40,378 nt of DNA from CAYLLD01 sp964425135 (GTDB taxonomy: Bacteria; Pseudomonadota; Alphaproteobacteria; Rhodobacterales; Rhodobacteraceae): the NCBI GenBank assembly GCA_964425135.1, contig CAYRKW010000026.1, positions 1 through 40,378 on the forward strand, in the 5' to 3' direction. Under the pieces are notes generated by a model. The model saw only the letters and a list, made by a program, of their open reading frames with translations. It did no database searches and was not told where the DNA came from. Positions 1 through 8,193 of this stretch are shown here, one piece after another. Positions within the stretch are counted from its first letter, which is position 1; the number at the start of each line of letters is the position of its first letter. Made by a program: the position numbers and the translations under genes.

Positions 1-73
1 CCCGCAGTAGCAGTGGCCCGAATTGCCCTTAGTTTATCAGTATGTCATTGAGATAAAAAGATAAAAGTTTGGG

Positions 74-149
74 TGGTGGAGCCTAGGAGGATCGAACTCC
101 TGACCTCTTCGCTGCCAGCGAAGCGCTCTCCCAGCTGAGCTAAGGCCCC
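74..149 (-). tRNA. tRNA-Ala (anticodon GGC)
   Basis: Read on the minus strand this is a complete 76-nt cloverleaf starting GGGGCCTTAGCTCAG and ending in an encoded CCA. The anticodon arm has a CTTCG/CGAAG stem around the loop CTGGCAG, giving anticodon GGC, which reads the alanine codon GCC (and GCT by wobble). The T arm carries the usual GTTCGAT sequence and the acceptor stem pairs GGGGCCT with AGGCTCC, allowing one G-T pair. No integrase or att-like duplication is visible beside it. Confidence 0.96.
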
Positions 150-196
150 GTAATGCGCTAGATACTTTTGTGAGGCGCCTATTTCAAGGCGTAATT

Positions 197-514
197 CTAG
201 CTCTCGTCGTCTTCGGCAGGAACATCGGCCAAATCGTCGATGTTTACAGTATCATCATCGTCGTCATCGAGCAGATCATCATCCACATCGATATCGGCGT
301 CTTCGACCAATACATCATCCTCTTCGGAGATTGCGTCATCGGACTCAGACGTGTCTTGATCTTTAGAGATCGCTTTGGCCGCGCTGGCGGTGTTGGTGGT
401 CGGGTTGATCACTTCGCCGGTATACGGGCTGACAATCGGGTCTTTGTTCAGGTCATAAAACCGGCGTCCGGTGGTCGGGCAAAGGCGTTTAACACCCCAT
501 TCATCCTTGGGCAT
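197..514 (-). CDS. TIGR02300 family protein (short zinc-ribbon-like protein with acidic tail)
   Basis: Protein of 105 residues. The N-terminus MPKDEWGVKRLCPTTGRRFY, followed by DLNKDPIVSPYTGE, is the hallmark of the TIGR02300 family, conserved in alphaproteobacteria with unknown function. The single Cys in CPTTG and the FYDLN motif are conserved. The rest is a low-complexity Asp/Glu-rich tail (runs of DDDD near residues 85-95), typical of the family. Start choice: two adjacent ATGs at 517 and 514. AGGAG lies 4 and 7 nt upstream respectively, and family members begin MPK, so 514 is preferred. It is divergent from phaZ and followed by tRNA-Ala on the same strand. The family call is confident; the function is unknown. 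Confidence 0.88.
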   Translation of the reverse strand: MPKDEWGVKRLCPTTGRRFYDLNKDPIVSPYTGEVINPTTNTASAAKAISKDQDTSESDDAISEEDDVLVEDADIDVDDDLLDDDDDDTVNIDDLADVPAEDDES

Positions 515-638
515 CATATTGCTCCTGAAAGAATCTTGTACGTTTGAGGTGCGCATCTGCCACGGGGAGGGGGGTGTTGTCAAAGCGCGAGATCAGGGAA
601 TTGTCACAATTGCTTATCGCATCTGCGAAGGCGCTTGA

Positions 639-647
639 TGCAGTGCA
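639..647. promoter_or_regulatory. TGCAGTGCA palindrome upstream of phaZ (possible PhaR-type site)
   Basis: A 9-nt TGCA-G-TGCA palindrome lies about 56 bp upstream of the phaZ GTG start in the divergent intergenic region. PhaR repressors of PHB metabolism bind TGC/GCA-rich palindromes, so this is a candidate operator. A 9-nt match is weak evidence, no phaR gene is in the window, and chance occurrence is quite possible. Confidence 0.25.
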
Positions 648-702
648 AACAAAACGGTAGCGTAACGTTAGGGTTATGGTGGTTATTTAGTGGAGTTGGG
701 AC

Positions 703-1941
703 GTGTTGTATCATGCTTATGAGTTCACCCATGCGGCCATGGGCCCTTTTCGTGCAGCAGCGCGGATAAACAAGGAAATCATCTCTTCACCGCTTAATCC
801 TGCCTCGTCCTGGATCAGCTCACGCACCACGGCGGCAGCGATGGATATGTTCATCAATGCCACCCGCCGCTATGGAAAGCCGGAGTTCGGGATTGATCAC
901 GTTGAGGTTGCGGGCAAAGCCTGCGGCATTCGCGAAGAAATCGCATTGGAGCGCCCGTTCGGCAATCTGCTGCACTTCAAGAAGACCTCGAAACACGCAA
1001 AAAGCCTTAATCATCAGAAGGTTCTGATCGTAGCCCCGATGTCGGGCCATTATGCAACGCTGTTGCGCGGCACCGTGCGGGCGATGCTGCCCGAGCATGA
1101 TGTCTACATCACCGATTGGACCGATGTGCGTGACGTAGCATTCACTGCGGGCAGGTTTGATCTGGATGATTATGCGGATTATCTGATCGAATTTTGCCAG
1201 CATCTCGGGCAGGACGGCCATCGCCCTTCGATGATGGCCGTTTGCCAGCCGGGCATTCCGGCGATGGTTGCTGCGAGCCTGATGGCGGAACGGGATGACC
1301 CTGCCCGCCCGTCGTCGGTGATCCTTATGGGCTCGCCCATCGACACGTTGAAAAACCCGCAAAAGCCCAATCACCTCGCAACGACTCGCTCGCTCGACTG
1401 GTTTAAGCAAAACGCGATTGCCACAGTGCCATGGCCCAACCCAGGCTTCCTGCGCCGTGTCTATCCTGGCTTTCTGCAATTGTCCGGGTTCATGTCCATG
1501 AACCTTGATCGTCACGTCGATGCGCACACCCGTCATTTTGCGCATATGGTCAAAGGCGACGGGGAAAGTGCGGCGGCGCATCGTGAGTTTTACGATGAAT
1601 ATATGGCGGTCATGGACATGTCGGCTGAGTTCTACCTGCAAACCATCGACCGCGTGTTCCAGCGCCGGTTGTTGGCGATTGGAGAGTATGACTATCGGGA
1701 CCAACGGATTGATCCATCTGCGATCACTGATATCGCTTTTATGACCATCGAGGGCGCGCGGGATGACATTACGGGTCTCAAACAGACCGAAGCGGCACAT
1801 GATTTGCTGACCAAGCTGCCAAAGTCCCGCAAGGCGCATTTTGTCGTGCCGAAAGTGGGTCATTACGGTGTATTCAACGGATCGCGCTGGCGTGAGATCA
1901 CGCAGCCGAAGGTTCGTGATTTCATGGCCAAGCATCGCTGA
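703..1941 (+). CDS. phaZ: Intracellular polyhydroxyalkanoate (PHB) depolymerase
   Basis: 412 residues, normal for intracellular PHA depolymerases, which cut stored poly(3-hydroxybutyrate) granules to 3-hydroxybutyrate units in the cytoplasm. It has an alpha/beta-hydrolase layout: APMSGHYATLLRGTVR near 111-126, a lipase-box-like AVCQPG with Cys181 in the nucleophile position, GARDD with Asp354/355, and a C-terminal GHYGVF with His387. A Cys rather than Ser nucleophile matches the Ralstonia PhaZ1 type. No signal peptide. The start is GTG at 703 with GGAG 7-8 nt upstream. phaC, phaP and phaR, often adjacent in relatives, are not visible here. The divergent upstream region holds a TGC/GCA palindrome. 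Confidence 0.93.
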   Translation: MLYHAYEFTHAAMGPFRAAARINKEIISSPLNPASSWISSRTTAAAMDMFINATRRYGKPEFGIDHVEVAGKACGIREEIALERPFGNLLHFKKTSKHAKSLNHQKVLIVAPMSGHYATLLRGTVRAMLPEHDVYITDWTDVRDVAFTAGRFDLDDYADYLIEFCQHLGQDGHRPSMMAVCQPGIPAMVAASLMAERDDPARPSSVILMGSPIDTLKNPQKPNHLATTRSLDWFKQNAIATVPWPNPGFLRRVYPGFLQLSGFMSMNLDRHVDAHTRHFAHMVKGDGESAAAHREFYDEYMAVMDMSAEFYLQTIDRVFQRRLLAIGEYDYRDQRIDPSAITDIAFMTIEGARDDITGLKQTEAAHDLLTKLPKSRKAHFVVPKVGHYGVFNGSRWREITQPKVRDFMAKHR

Positions 1942-2023
1942 GACCGGCGCGCATATCATGTCTTGATCTGAGATTGTGAGGCGCTTAGCTGTGGTTCAGC
2001 GGCGCATCAGGGCAAGGGCGGGC

Positions 2024-2710
2024 ATGAGCGAGACACTTCACGTCGGATCACCAAAAATCGACATTTCTGTGCGTCGGCGCGCCAATGCGCGGCGCTTTAC
2101 GTTGCGGGTCACGGGTGAAGGCGCGGTGATGACGGTGCCTGCGCGGGCAAGCTTGCAAGACGCGCAGAAATTTGCGGATGCGCAAGTAGGCTGGCTTGAA
2201 GACAAGCTGGTGAAGCAGCCGCGGTTCGAGACGGTCGATTACGGGACGTATCTTCCCTTAGAGGGGGAGGATATTTGTATTGCCGAAGGCAAGGGGCGCA
2301 AAACGCTTCTCGACAATGATATCCTCTATGTGGCCGGGCGCAGTGCGTCGCCGGGACCGCGTGTGCGGGCGTGGCTCAAAATGCAGGCGCGCGAGGTCTT
2401 GGTGCAGCATGCGGATTATTACGCGGAGCGGCTTGGCAAATGGTATGACCGGATGAGCCTGCGCGATACGCGCTCGCGCTGGGGGTCGTGTTCGTCGAGC
2501 GGTGATCTGATGTTTTCATGGCGGCTGATTATGGCCCCGCCGCAGGTGCTTGAGTATGTGGTGGCGCATGAGATTGCGCATTTGGAAGAGATGAACCACA
2601 GCGCTGCGTTTTGGGCGATTGTCGAGCGTCTTTATCCCGATTACGCGCGAGAGCGGGCTTGGCTCAGGAAGAACGGCGCGCAATTGCAGCGGTATCGGTT
2701 TGACGCTTGA
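2024..2710 (+). CDS. YgjP-like/SprT-type zinc metallopeptidase (M48-like, DUF45)
   Basis: 228 residues from ATG 2024. The C-terminal half has the YgjP signature: RDTRSRWGSCSSSG, then VVAHEIAHLEEMNH with the zinc-binding HExxH at His182/Glu183/His186 and a third likely ligand at His192. The N-terminal half (VRRRANARRFTLRV...) is the usual beta-rich part of this family. It is probably a cytoplasmic zinc hydrolase; no physiological substrate is established. GTG codons at 1976 and 1991 are alternative starts. ATG 2024 is preferred because it gives the normal family N-terminus and is preceded by a GGGCGGG stretch. The palindromic operator of the next gene begins 2 bp after its stop. Confidence 0.85.
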   Translation: MSETLHVGSPKIDISVRRRANARRFTLRVTGEGAVMTVPARASLQDAQKFADAQVGWLEDKLVKQPRFETVDYGTYLPLEGEDICIAEGKGRKTLLDNDILYVAGRSASPGPRVRAWLKMQAREVLVQHADYYAERLGKWYDRMSLRDTRSRWGSCSSSGDLMFSWRLIMAPPQVLEYVVAHEIAHLEEMNHSAAFWAIVERLYPDYARERAWLRKNGAQLQRYRFDA

Positions 2711-2711
2711 C

Positions 2712-2732
2712 GTGATCACATTTTGTGATCAC
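2712..2732. promoter_or_regulatory. Perfect inverted repeat, probable autoregulatory operator of the GntR gene
   Basis: GTGATCACA-TTT-TGTGATCAC is a perfect 9-bp inverted repeat with a 3-bp spacer, ending 8 bp before the ATG of the GntR regulator. It contains the self-complementary octamer GTGATCAC twice, centres 13 bp apart. The same octamer occurs twice upstream of sdhC (18737-18744 and 18757-18764). Its position over the translation-initiation region suggests autorepression. As RNA it would form a 9-bp hairpin that could also affect ribosome access. Confidence 0.7.
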
Positions 2733-2740
2733 AAGAGAAT

Positions 2741-3394
2741 ATGACCCCTTTAACAGAGCCAAAACCCGATGCACAAATGCCCGCGCATGAGCATGTGTAC
2801 CGCACCTTGCGCACACGTATCATGCATGGCGCGATTGATCCGAACTCCGCCATGACCCTGCGCGGGATCGCGGCGGATTTTGACGTTTCGATGACCCCTG
2901 CACGCGAAGCTGTTCGGCGGCTCGTGGCGGAAGGGGCGCTGAGCCTGTCGAAATCGGGGCGCATTTCAACCCCGTCGCTCGCCAATGAACGCATAGAAGA
3001 GCTTGCAGCAATCCGCGCGCTGATCGAACCGGAGCTTGGAAGCCGCGCCATGCCGCGTGCGCATCCGGCGCTGATTGAGCGGCTCTTTTCGATCAATTCA
3101 GAAGTGAACCAGATGATCGTCAAAAACGACGCTGTGGGCTACATAAGGTCTAATCTTGAATTTCACCGCGCGCTTTATTTGCGCGCGCAGGCCCCGGCAA
3201 TGCTCGCCCTTCTTGAAACAGTATGGTTGCAAGCTGGGCCGACCATGCGTGCGCTGTATCAAAAACTGCAACGCGAGCGGGCAACGGACAATCACAACAA
3301 GATCATAGGCGCGTTGCGGGCAGGCGATGAGCCGGGTCTGCGGCTTGCGATCCGAACCGATGTCACACAAGGGCTGCGGATGCTGGTCACGTGA
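2741..3394 (+). CDS. GntR family transcriptional regulator, FCD (FadR-type) subfamily
   Basis: 217 residues. The N-terminal winged helix-turn-helix of GntR proteins spans about 15-80 (YRTLRTRIMHGAI, then the recognition region DVSMTPAREAVRRLVAEGAL). The C-terminal all-helical FCD ligand-binding domain covers about 90-215, with EFHRALY and DNHNKII supplying likely metal-binding His/Asp residues. Such regulators usually sense carboxylates. The palindromic operator directly upstream implies autoregulation, and matching octamers before sdhC suggest TCA control. AkgR of Rhodobacter sphaeroides, reported to control TCA and nitrogen-assimilation genes, is a possible counterpart; I recall it only from memory and make no firm assignment. 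The ATG at 2741 is preceded by AAGAGA. Confidence 0.88.
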   Translation: MTPLTEPKPDAQMPAHEHVYRTLRTRIMHGAIDPNSAMTLRGIAADFDVSMTPAREAVRRLVAEGALSLSKSGRISTPSLANERIEELAAIRALIEPELGSRAMPRAHPALIERLFSINSEVNQMIVKNDAVGYIRSNLEFHRALYLRAQAPAMLALLETVWLQAGPTMRALYQKLQRERATDNHNKIIGALRAGDEPGLRLAIRTDVTQGLRMLVT

Positions 3395-3520
3395 CGGCAA
3401 CGTATTGCGAATGAATTAACAAATCCTGCTCGCACCGCGCCCAAGCATTCGCTACACTCCTGTTCAACGTGAACGAGTGGCAAACGGGGGCTACGCTTGC
3501 AACGGAAATCGCAAACAGGC

Positions 3521-5587
3521 ATGCACACAAAACGCCTGATGACGGGGCTGGGCCTATTCGCGCTCAGTTCTTCTGTCGCCTATGCTCAATCGCTTGGGAC
3601 ATATGGCAACACTGGTCTGATAGACATGCCGACTGCGAACAGCTTTTCGGACCGCTCGGTCGCGGTCTCGCTGACCAATACTGGCAACACTGACCGGGTG
3701 GTGATGAATTTTCAACTGACGCCGCGCGTGGAGATCAGCTACGGCTATGCCTCGGTCAATGCGTTTGGCACCGGGGCGGCGGCAAGTGATACCAGCCAGT
3801 TTGATCTGAAAATTAACCTGCTCGAAGAGACGGATACCCTGCCCGCGCTGGCGATTGGGATTCGCGATGCGATCGGGTCTGCGAGCTACAGCTCCGAGTA
3901 TCTGGTGGCGACCAAGTCCATGTCATCGGGGTTGAGCGTGACGGGTGGTATTGGCTGGGGGCGCTTGGCCTCGAATGATGCGTTCGACAATCCGTTTGGC
4001 GGAACGCGCGGCAATGCGCCGGGTGGGCGCGAGCGGATAAATGGCGAAAATTTCTTTCGCGGCGATGATATCGGTGTCTTTGGCGGGCTGGAATATGCAG
4101 GCCAAGGCGGTTGGCGCTTCAAGGTCGAATATTCGTCCGATGAATACGAGCAAGAGGTTGCGGGCGGCGGGTTTGACCGAGCGTCGCCTTGGAATCTCGG
4201 GATCGAAAAATCGCTGACCCAAGGGGTTGATGCGGGGCTTTATCTGATTGGCGGCGAGGAGATCGGGTTTCGCCTGTCGTTCGTGGCGGATCCTTTAAAG
4301 CCACGCGCACCGCAGGATTTGTTGCCCGGTCCGTCGCCAGTGGTCAAACGGCCCGCGACTGCGAAGAACGGGACCAATTGGGCGCAGAACGATGAGGTGA
4401 TCGCGAAACTGATGGGGGGCGTCTCGGAGGTGTTGGCCGCCGAGGGTATTTTGGTGGAACGGGCCAAGATCACCGGCAAGACGGCGGCGCTGTCCATCGA
4501 CAACACCAAGATGAGCCGTCCGACCAAAGCGGTGGGGCGCACGGCGCGTATTCTGTCAGCGGGCATGCCGCCATCGGTAGATACGTTCCGCATCACGCTG
4601 CTCGAATCCGGTTTGCCGACATCGACCGTGACGATTGATCGGGCTGAATTGGAGCGATTGGCGGACACCCATGAGGCGGTCCCGGAAAGCTGGCGGCGCT
4701 TTACCATCGCCAATGCAAAGACGATCACCGATCCCAACTACACGCGCGATATTTATCCCGATTTCACTTATGCACTCAGCCCGCGTGTTCCTTTCGGGCT
4801 CTACGGCAGCGGGCTTGATTTTGATATTCAGATCGTTGCTGAGGCGCGTTACCAGATATCACCGAATTTCAGCCTCTCGGGGTCGGTATCACAAAGCCTG
4901 ATCGGTCTGGATGGGAGTGTGCCTGCACCGACGGCCGGACTGCCGCAGGTTCGCTCAAACGCGACGGCCTATTCATCGACACGGCCAACGCTGGAGTATC
5001 TGACGGGCGACTATGTCACGCGGCTTGGCGATGCGCTTTATGGCCGTGCGACCTTTGGCTATCTGGAGCGGATGTATGGCGGGTTTTCGGGGGAGCTTTT
5101 GTACAAGCACGTGGATGCGCCGTTGGGATATGGGCTGGAGCTGAACTATGCGATGCAGCGCGATCCGGACGATTTTGCGGGCTTTGATGATTATGACGTC
5201 GTGACCGGGCACGGGTCGGTTTATTGGGATACCGGCTGGAATGGCGTACATGCGCAGGTTGATGCGGGTCGCTATCTGGCGGGCGATTGGGGCGCGACGC
5301 TGACGCTCTCGCGGCGGTTTGCGAACGGTTGGGAGGTGGCAGGTTATGCGACTGCGACAGATGCTGATCTTCCGGGAAACATAGATCAGTTCGACAAGGG
5401 CATGCGCCTGACGATTCCGCTGCAATGGTCGCTGCCTTGGCCAACGCGGCAAAAGATCTCGGTTCCCTTTAGCGATTTCACCCGCGATGACGGCGCGCGG
5501 CTCTATGTGCAAAACCGTCTCTATGATCGCGTGCGGGAGACGGATCGCAATGCGCTGGGGCAAAACTGGGGAGCATTTTGGCAGTGA
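3521..5587 (+). CDS. YjbH domain outer-membrane protein (exopolysaccharide/capsule export locus)
   Basis: About 688 residues. The N-terminus MHTKRLMTGLGLFALSSSVA ending at YAQ is a classical Sec signal peptide. The mature part starts SLGTYGNTGLIDMPTA, a YjbH-family signature, followed by long beta-rich repeats with many alternating aromatic and Gly residues (about 60-260 and 420-680), typical of an outer-membrane barrel. The family includes E. coli YjbH/GfcD, linked to exopolysaccharide production. The start is uncertain: ATG 3521 gives the cleanest signal peptide, while an in-frame TTG at 3497 has GGGGG 6 nt upstream. The stop overlaps the next gene (yjbF-like) by 4 bp, so the two are translationally coupled. 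Gene order here is H then F, the reverse of E. coli yjbEFGH. Confidence 0.87.
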   Translation: MHTKRLMTGLGLFALSSSVAYAQSLGTYGNTGLIDMPTANSFSDRSVAVSLTNTGNTDRVVMNFQLTPRVEISYGYASVNAFGTGAAASDTSQFDLKINLLEETDTLPALAIGIRDAIGSASYSSEYLVATKSMSSGLSVTGGIGWGRLASNDAFDNPFGGTRGNAPGGRERINGENFFRGDDIGVFGGLEYAGQGGWRFKVEYSSDEYEQEVAGGGFDRASPWNLGIEKSLTQGVDAGLYLIGGEEIGFRLSFVADPLKPRAPQDLLPGPSPVVKRPATAKNGTNWAQNDEVIAKLMGGVSEVLAAEGILVERAKITGKTAALSIDNTKMSRPTKAVGRTARILSAGMPPSVDTFRITLLESGLPTSTVTIDRAELERLADTHEAVPESWRRFTIANAKTITDPNYTRDIYPDFTYALSPRVPFGLYGSGLDFDIQIVAEARYQISPNFSLSGSVSQSLIGLDGSVPAPTAGLPQVRSNATAYSSTRPTLEYLTGDYVTRLGDALYGRATFGYLERMYGGFSGELLYKHVDAPLGYGLELNYAMQRDPDDFAGFDDYDVVTGHGSVYWDTGWNGVHAQVDAGRYLAGDWGATLTLSRRFANGWEVAGYATATDADLPGNIDQFDKGMRLTIPLQWSLPWPTRQKISVPFSDFTRDDGARLYVQNRLYDRVRETDRNALGQNWGAFWQ

Positions 5588-6255
5588 GATCCTTGATCCT
5601 GACGGCTGGCCTTTTCGTCACAGCGTGCAGCAACAACGCGCAAGTCCCACTCTACAAGTCGGTATGGGAACAGATCAAAGACGCGCGGGCCGAAAAGCCG
5701 GAAGCGGTCAAAAAGACCCCTCCCCGGTCGGAAATTGACAGGGTTGGCGTGGCGATGATCCAGTTTAACCTGGAGGGCGAGGATATTTGGCCGGTGATGG
5801 TGCCCGCTTCGGCAAATGGTCCGTATGTGACCTATGCCAACCAATTTCGGCAGACCCTGACGCTGCGCGAGAGCCAGATTACCGCAACCCGTGGATTGGG
5901 CACTGATCTACTGTCGGCGGATAGCTCTCCCGATGATCCGCTCAAGGTGCTGACGCCGCCTGAAGACTGGCCAAAGAGTGTGACGCGCGTCTATAGGTTC
6001 GCGGGGCAAGGGCCGGAGGGGCGGCTCGATACCTATGTCTGCGCACTGACACGCGGGCCTGCCGCGCAAGTGACGCTGGCGGGCACTGAGTTTGATGTGG
6101 TGGGATTTGCGGAGGCCTGTGAGGGCGCGGCGGGCAGCTTCACAAATTTATACGCAGCTGATGCCACGTCGGGTCGTGTTTGGCAGAGCCGTCAGTTTAT
6201 CGGGCCAGATATCGCACCGATTGTTCTGGATATTCTCGAACCGCTCACCGAATAG
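5584..6255 (+). CDS. YjbF/GfcB family lipoprotein
   Basis: 223 residues. It begins MRSLILTAGLFVTACSNNAQ, a lipoprotein signal with lipobox (V)TAC and lipidated Cys near 15. The remainder fits the YjbF/GfcB group-4-capsule lipoprotein family: IQFNLEGEDIWPVMV, followed by the RQTLTLRESQITATRGLG segment about residues 82-100 that is strongly conserved. It is likely periplasmic, anchored in the outer membrane, and partners the YjbH barrel. GTG 5584 overlaps the upstream TGA (GTGA), with GGGGAG 10 nt upstream; a TTG at 5578 is the alternative. A bidirectional terminator follows at 6282-6309. Confidence 0.86.
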   Translation: MRSLILTAGLFVTACSNNAQVPLYKSVWEQIKDARAEKPEAVKKTPPRSEIDRVGVAMIQFNLEGEDIWPVMVPASANGPYVTYANQFRQTLTLRESQITATRGLGTDLLSADSSPDDPLKVLTPPEDWPKSVTRVYRFAGQGPEGRLDTYVCALTRGPAAQVTLAGTEFDVVGFAEACEGAAGSFTNLYAADATSGRVWQSRQFIGPDIAPIVLDILEPLTE

Positions 6256-6281
6256 CCGGGTTTTTATCGACCCCAAAAAAA

Positions 6282-6309
6282 ATCGCCTGCTGCGTGTGCA
6301 ACAGGCGAT
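6282..6309. terminator. Bidirectional rho-independent terminator
   Basis: The 8-bp stem ATCGCCTG/CAGGCGAT closes a 12-nt loop that can add further pairs after one mismatch. It is flanked by an A run (6275-6282) on the left and TTTTT at 6316-6320 on the right, so it can work for both yjbF (+) and the small convergent gene (-). Confidence 0.8.
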
Positions 6310-6354
6310 CTCGCGTTTTTCCCGAATGGGGAAAATAGATTAGTCGTCGGCAGC

Positions 6355-6454
6355 NNNNNNNNNNNNNNNNNNNNNNNNNNNNNNNNNNNNNNNNNNNNNN
6401 NNNNNNNNNNNNNNNNNNNNNNNNNNNNNNNNNNNNNNNNNNNNNNNNNNNNNN
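6355..6454. other. Assembly gap (100 N) flanked by a 17-bp duplication
   Basis: Exactly 100 N, the usual placeholder for a gap of unknown size. The 17 bases before it (6338-6354) are identical to the 17 bases after it (6455-6471), GATTAGTCGTCGGCAGC, which is the 3' end of the small gene at 6457-6657. Either the contigs really overlap and nothing is missing, or tandem copies of the small gene have collapsed. Confidence 0.95.
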
Positions 6455-6456
6455 GA

Positions 6457-6657
6457 TTAGTCGTCGGCAGCGACTGCGATAGCAACAATTGCGATCACTG
6501 GGATGATCCAGCCAAGAGCGCCGGAGCCGGCGGCTTCATCTTCCATCATGACGTCTTCGACCATTGGCTTTTCGTCCATGACCATTGGCGCAAGTGTGCC
6601 AGCAAACGCTGTGGAAGCTGCAAATACTGCTGCTGTTGTGAGTGCGATAATTTTCAT
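6457..6657 (-). CDS. Small secreted/membrane protein, YjbE-like position in EPS locus
   Basis: 66 residues. MKIIALTTAAVFAASTAFAG is a clear signal peptide. A short acidic Met-rich segment follows (MVMDEKPMVEDVMMEDE), then a Gly/Ser hinge and a C-terminal hydrophobic stretch (LGWIIPVIAIVAIAVAADD). Start at 6657 with GGAGG 7 nt upstream. Similar tiny proteins in Rhodobacterales are often mislabelled 'ferrochelatase' in databases (from memory); there is no ferrochelatase domain. By position beside yjbH/yjbF it resembles YjbE/GfcA, a small secreted EPS-operon protein, but sequence similarity to those is not evident. Its last codons lie against the 100-N gap and are duplicated on the other side. 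Confidence 0.75.
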   Translation of the reverse strand: MKIIALTTAAVFAASTAFAGTLAPMVMDEKPMVEDVMMEDEAAGSGALGWIIPVIAIVAIAVAADD

Positions 6658-6816
6658 TTTTTCCTCCGATTGGAAGGGCTTAGGCGGGTGCGAGCGGTGC
6701 CGCTGCGATCCCACGCAGATACCTCAAGTTGTCCTCGTGACGAAACCTTAAACAGCTAAACCAATCCAATGCAATCACTGAATCGCCGCTCAAAAGCTTG
6801 GGCATTAATGCGCGCG

Positions 6817-7443
6817 TCAAATAAGCAACACCTGAGTTCCGAGCTTGGCAAAAGAGTAAAGCGTCTCGATATCTTCGTTGAAGAGCCCGATACATCCAGA
6901 AGAGGACATGCGTCCGATCTTGCGCGTATCGTTGGTTCCGTGGATGCGGTAATACTGCCAAGTGAGGTAGAGCGCATGTGTTCCAAGCGGATTTTCAGCA
7001 CCCGGCCCGACATAATCGGGGAGTGTCGGGTCGCGCCGCTTCATATTTGGCGTGGGCCGCCACTCTGGACCATCAACTTTGCGCACAATCGAAGTGCGGC
7101 CGCGCCGTGTCAAATCTTCGGACATTGGCACGGATGTTGGGAAGATGAAGTAGTTATCGCCAGTCTCTGGCCAGAAGTGCAACGACCGGGATTCGGTATT
7201 CACCAATATTGCCCCGTTTTTCAGCGTGGAAAAATAGGGTCGCCAGTCGTGGGTCTGAAACGAAGAGATATTGCGCTCGACGACACGTGCTGGTGGCTCA
7301 AAGAACGGGTTGGATTCGGGCGTAAGCTCGGTCGGCACCGTGCTGACGCCTTGAGCCAGAGCGCCTGTCCCGACAAGCGCGGTTCCGCTTGCGGCCATTG
7401 AACCGAGAAGTTTGCGCCGTGTGTATAGTTTCGATCCGCTCAT
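6817..7443 (-). CDS. L,D-transpeptidase (YkuD domain), Tat-type signal
   Basis: 208 residues from ATG 7443, with GGGAG 6 nt upstream. The N-terminus has a twin-arginine-like signal (YTRRKLLGSMAASGTALVG...ALAQG). The YkuD catalytic domain lies in the C-terminal half: GTHALYLTWQYYRIHGTND with His168, then the motif SSSGCIGL with nucleophile Cys184. It probably acts in the periplasm, making 3-3 peptidoglycan crosslinks or attaching proteins to the wall. It is divergent from a CAP lipoprotein gene and close to a second L,D-transpeptidase. An upstream in-frame start at 7488 would spoil the signal peptide. Confidence 0.9.
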   Translation of the reverse strand: MSGSKLYTRRKLLGSMAASGTALVGTGALAQGVSTVPTELTPESNPFFEPPARVVERNISSFQTHDWRPYFSTLKNGAILVNTESRSLHFWPETGDNYFIFPTSVPMSEDLTRRGRTSIVRKVDGPEWRPTPNMKRRDPTLPDYVGPGAENPLGTHALYLTWQYYRIHGTNDTRKIGRMSSSGCIGLFNEDIETLYSFAKLGTQVLLI

Positions 7444-7625
7444 GATCGCTCCCATTGCAAATTCTGCCTTGAGGTGCGCATATAACATGCGCTCAAATTC
7501 TTCAAATCACGTGATCGTATGCAACAGATTTGTGCTAAAAATATAGCAACGGGGTTGAATATTTGTCACGCTCGGCAAAAGGTGCCACATGATCCGCTGG
7601 TATCAGGTTGAAGGATAACCCCGCT

Positions 7626-8159
7626 ATGTTGCGCGCAATCGCGTTCATGATGTTGACAGTACCATTTTTGGCAGCATGCGTTGATCCGCTGCCAGAAGAG
7701 CCTGTGAGTACGGACGGTCGCAGGATCGTGCCTGCCTCCGAGCTTGCAGATGTTGCGGCGGTGCAATTGCGGCATCTGGACAGCCTCAACGCGCTGCGAT
7801 TGAGCCGCAGTGCGCAGCCGTTGGTCTATTCGCAAGCGCTCAACTCCGCCGCGCTTACCCATGCGCGCGATATGTCGTTGCAGCAGCGGGCCTGGCACTT
7901 CGGGTCGGACCGCTCAAACCCGCAATCACGCGCGGTGCGTGCAGGGTATCAGGGACTGATCTTGGGTGAGAATATTGCCGAAGCCTTTGAGGGTGAGTTT
8001 GACACGTTGCAAAACTGGCTCAACGATCCGGTGACGGCTGCGATGATTCTGAACCGTCAGGCGCGTACATTCGGGTTTGGCTGGTTTAGAGAAGAGAGCG
8101 GCAAAATCTGGTGGGTGCAAATGTTCGGCACCGCGGAGCGCGGTGTACCGCAGGGCTAG
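7626..8159 (+). CDS. CAP (SCP/PR1) domain lipoprotein
   Basis: 177 residues. MLRAIAFMMLTVPFLAACVD is a lipoprotein signal with lipobox LAAC. The CAP domain follows: LRHLDSLNALRLSRSAQPL, then LNSAALTHARDMSLQQRAWHFGSD (the alanine-rich helix and first His), then GENIAEAF near 120, LQNWLNDPVTAAMILN and a C-terminal GKIWWVQMFG strand. Bacterial CAP proteins (YkwD-like) are secreted; their role is unclear, with envelope or lytic functions proposed. ATG 7626 is preceded by AAGGA at 10 nt; an upstream TTG at 7608 is unlikely. It lies between two L,D-transpeptidase genes. Confidence 0.88.
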   Translation: MLRAIAFMMLTVPFLAACVDPLPEEPVSTDGRRIVPASELADVAAVQLRHLDSLNALRLSRSAQPLVYSQALNSAALTHARDMSLQQRAWHFGSDRSNPQSRAVRAGYQGLILGENIAEAFEGEFDTLQNWLNDPVTAAMILNRQARTFGFGWFREESGKIWWVQMFGTAERGVPQG

Positions 8160-8193
8160 AAGGGTGCGAGAGCGCCGAAAATAGCCTTCTAAG

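Noticed and set aside
74..149. Genomic island boundary at tRNA-Ala
   Set aside because: No integrase, no repeated tRNA 3' end and no change of gene content next to it.
820..1959. 379-codon minus-strand open frame opposite phaZ
   Set aside because: Shadow of phaZ, His/Arg-rich and without domain features.
6457..6657. Ferrochelatase
   Set aside because: A 66-residue secreted peptide cannot be HemH; that label is a common database error for such small proteins.
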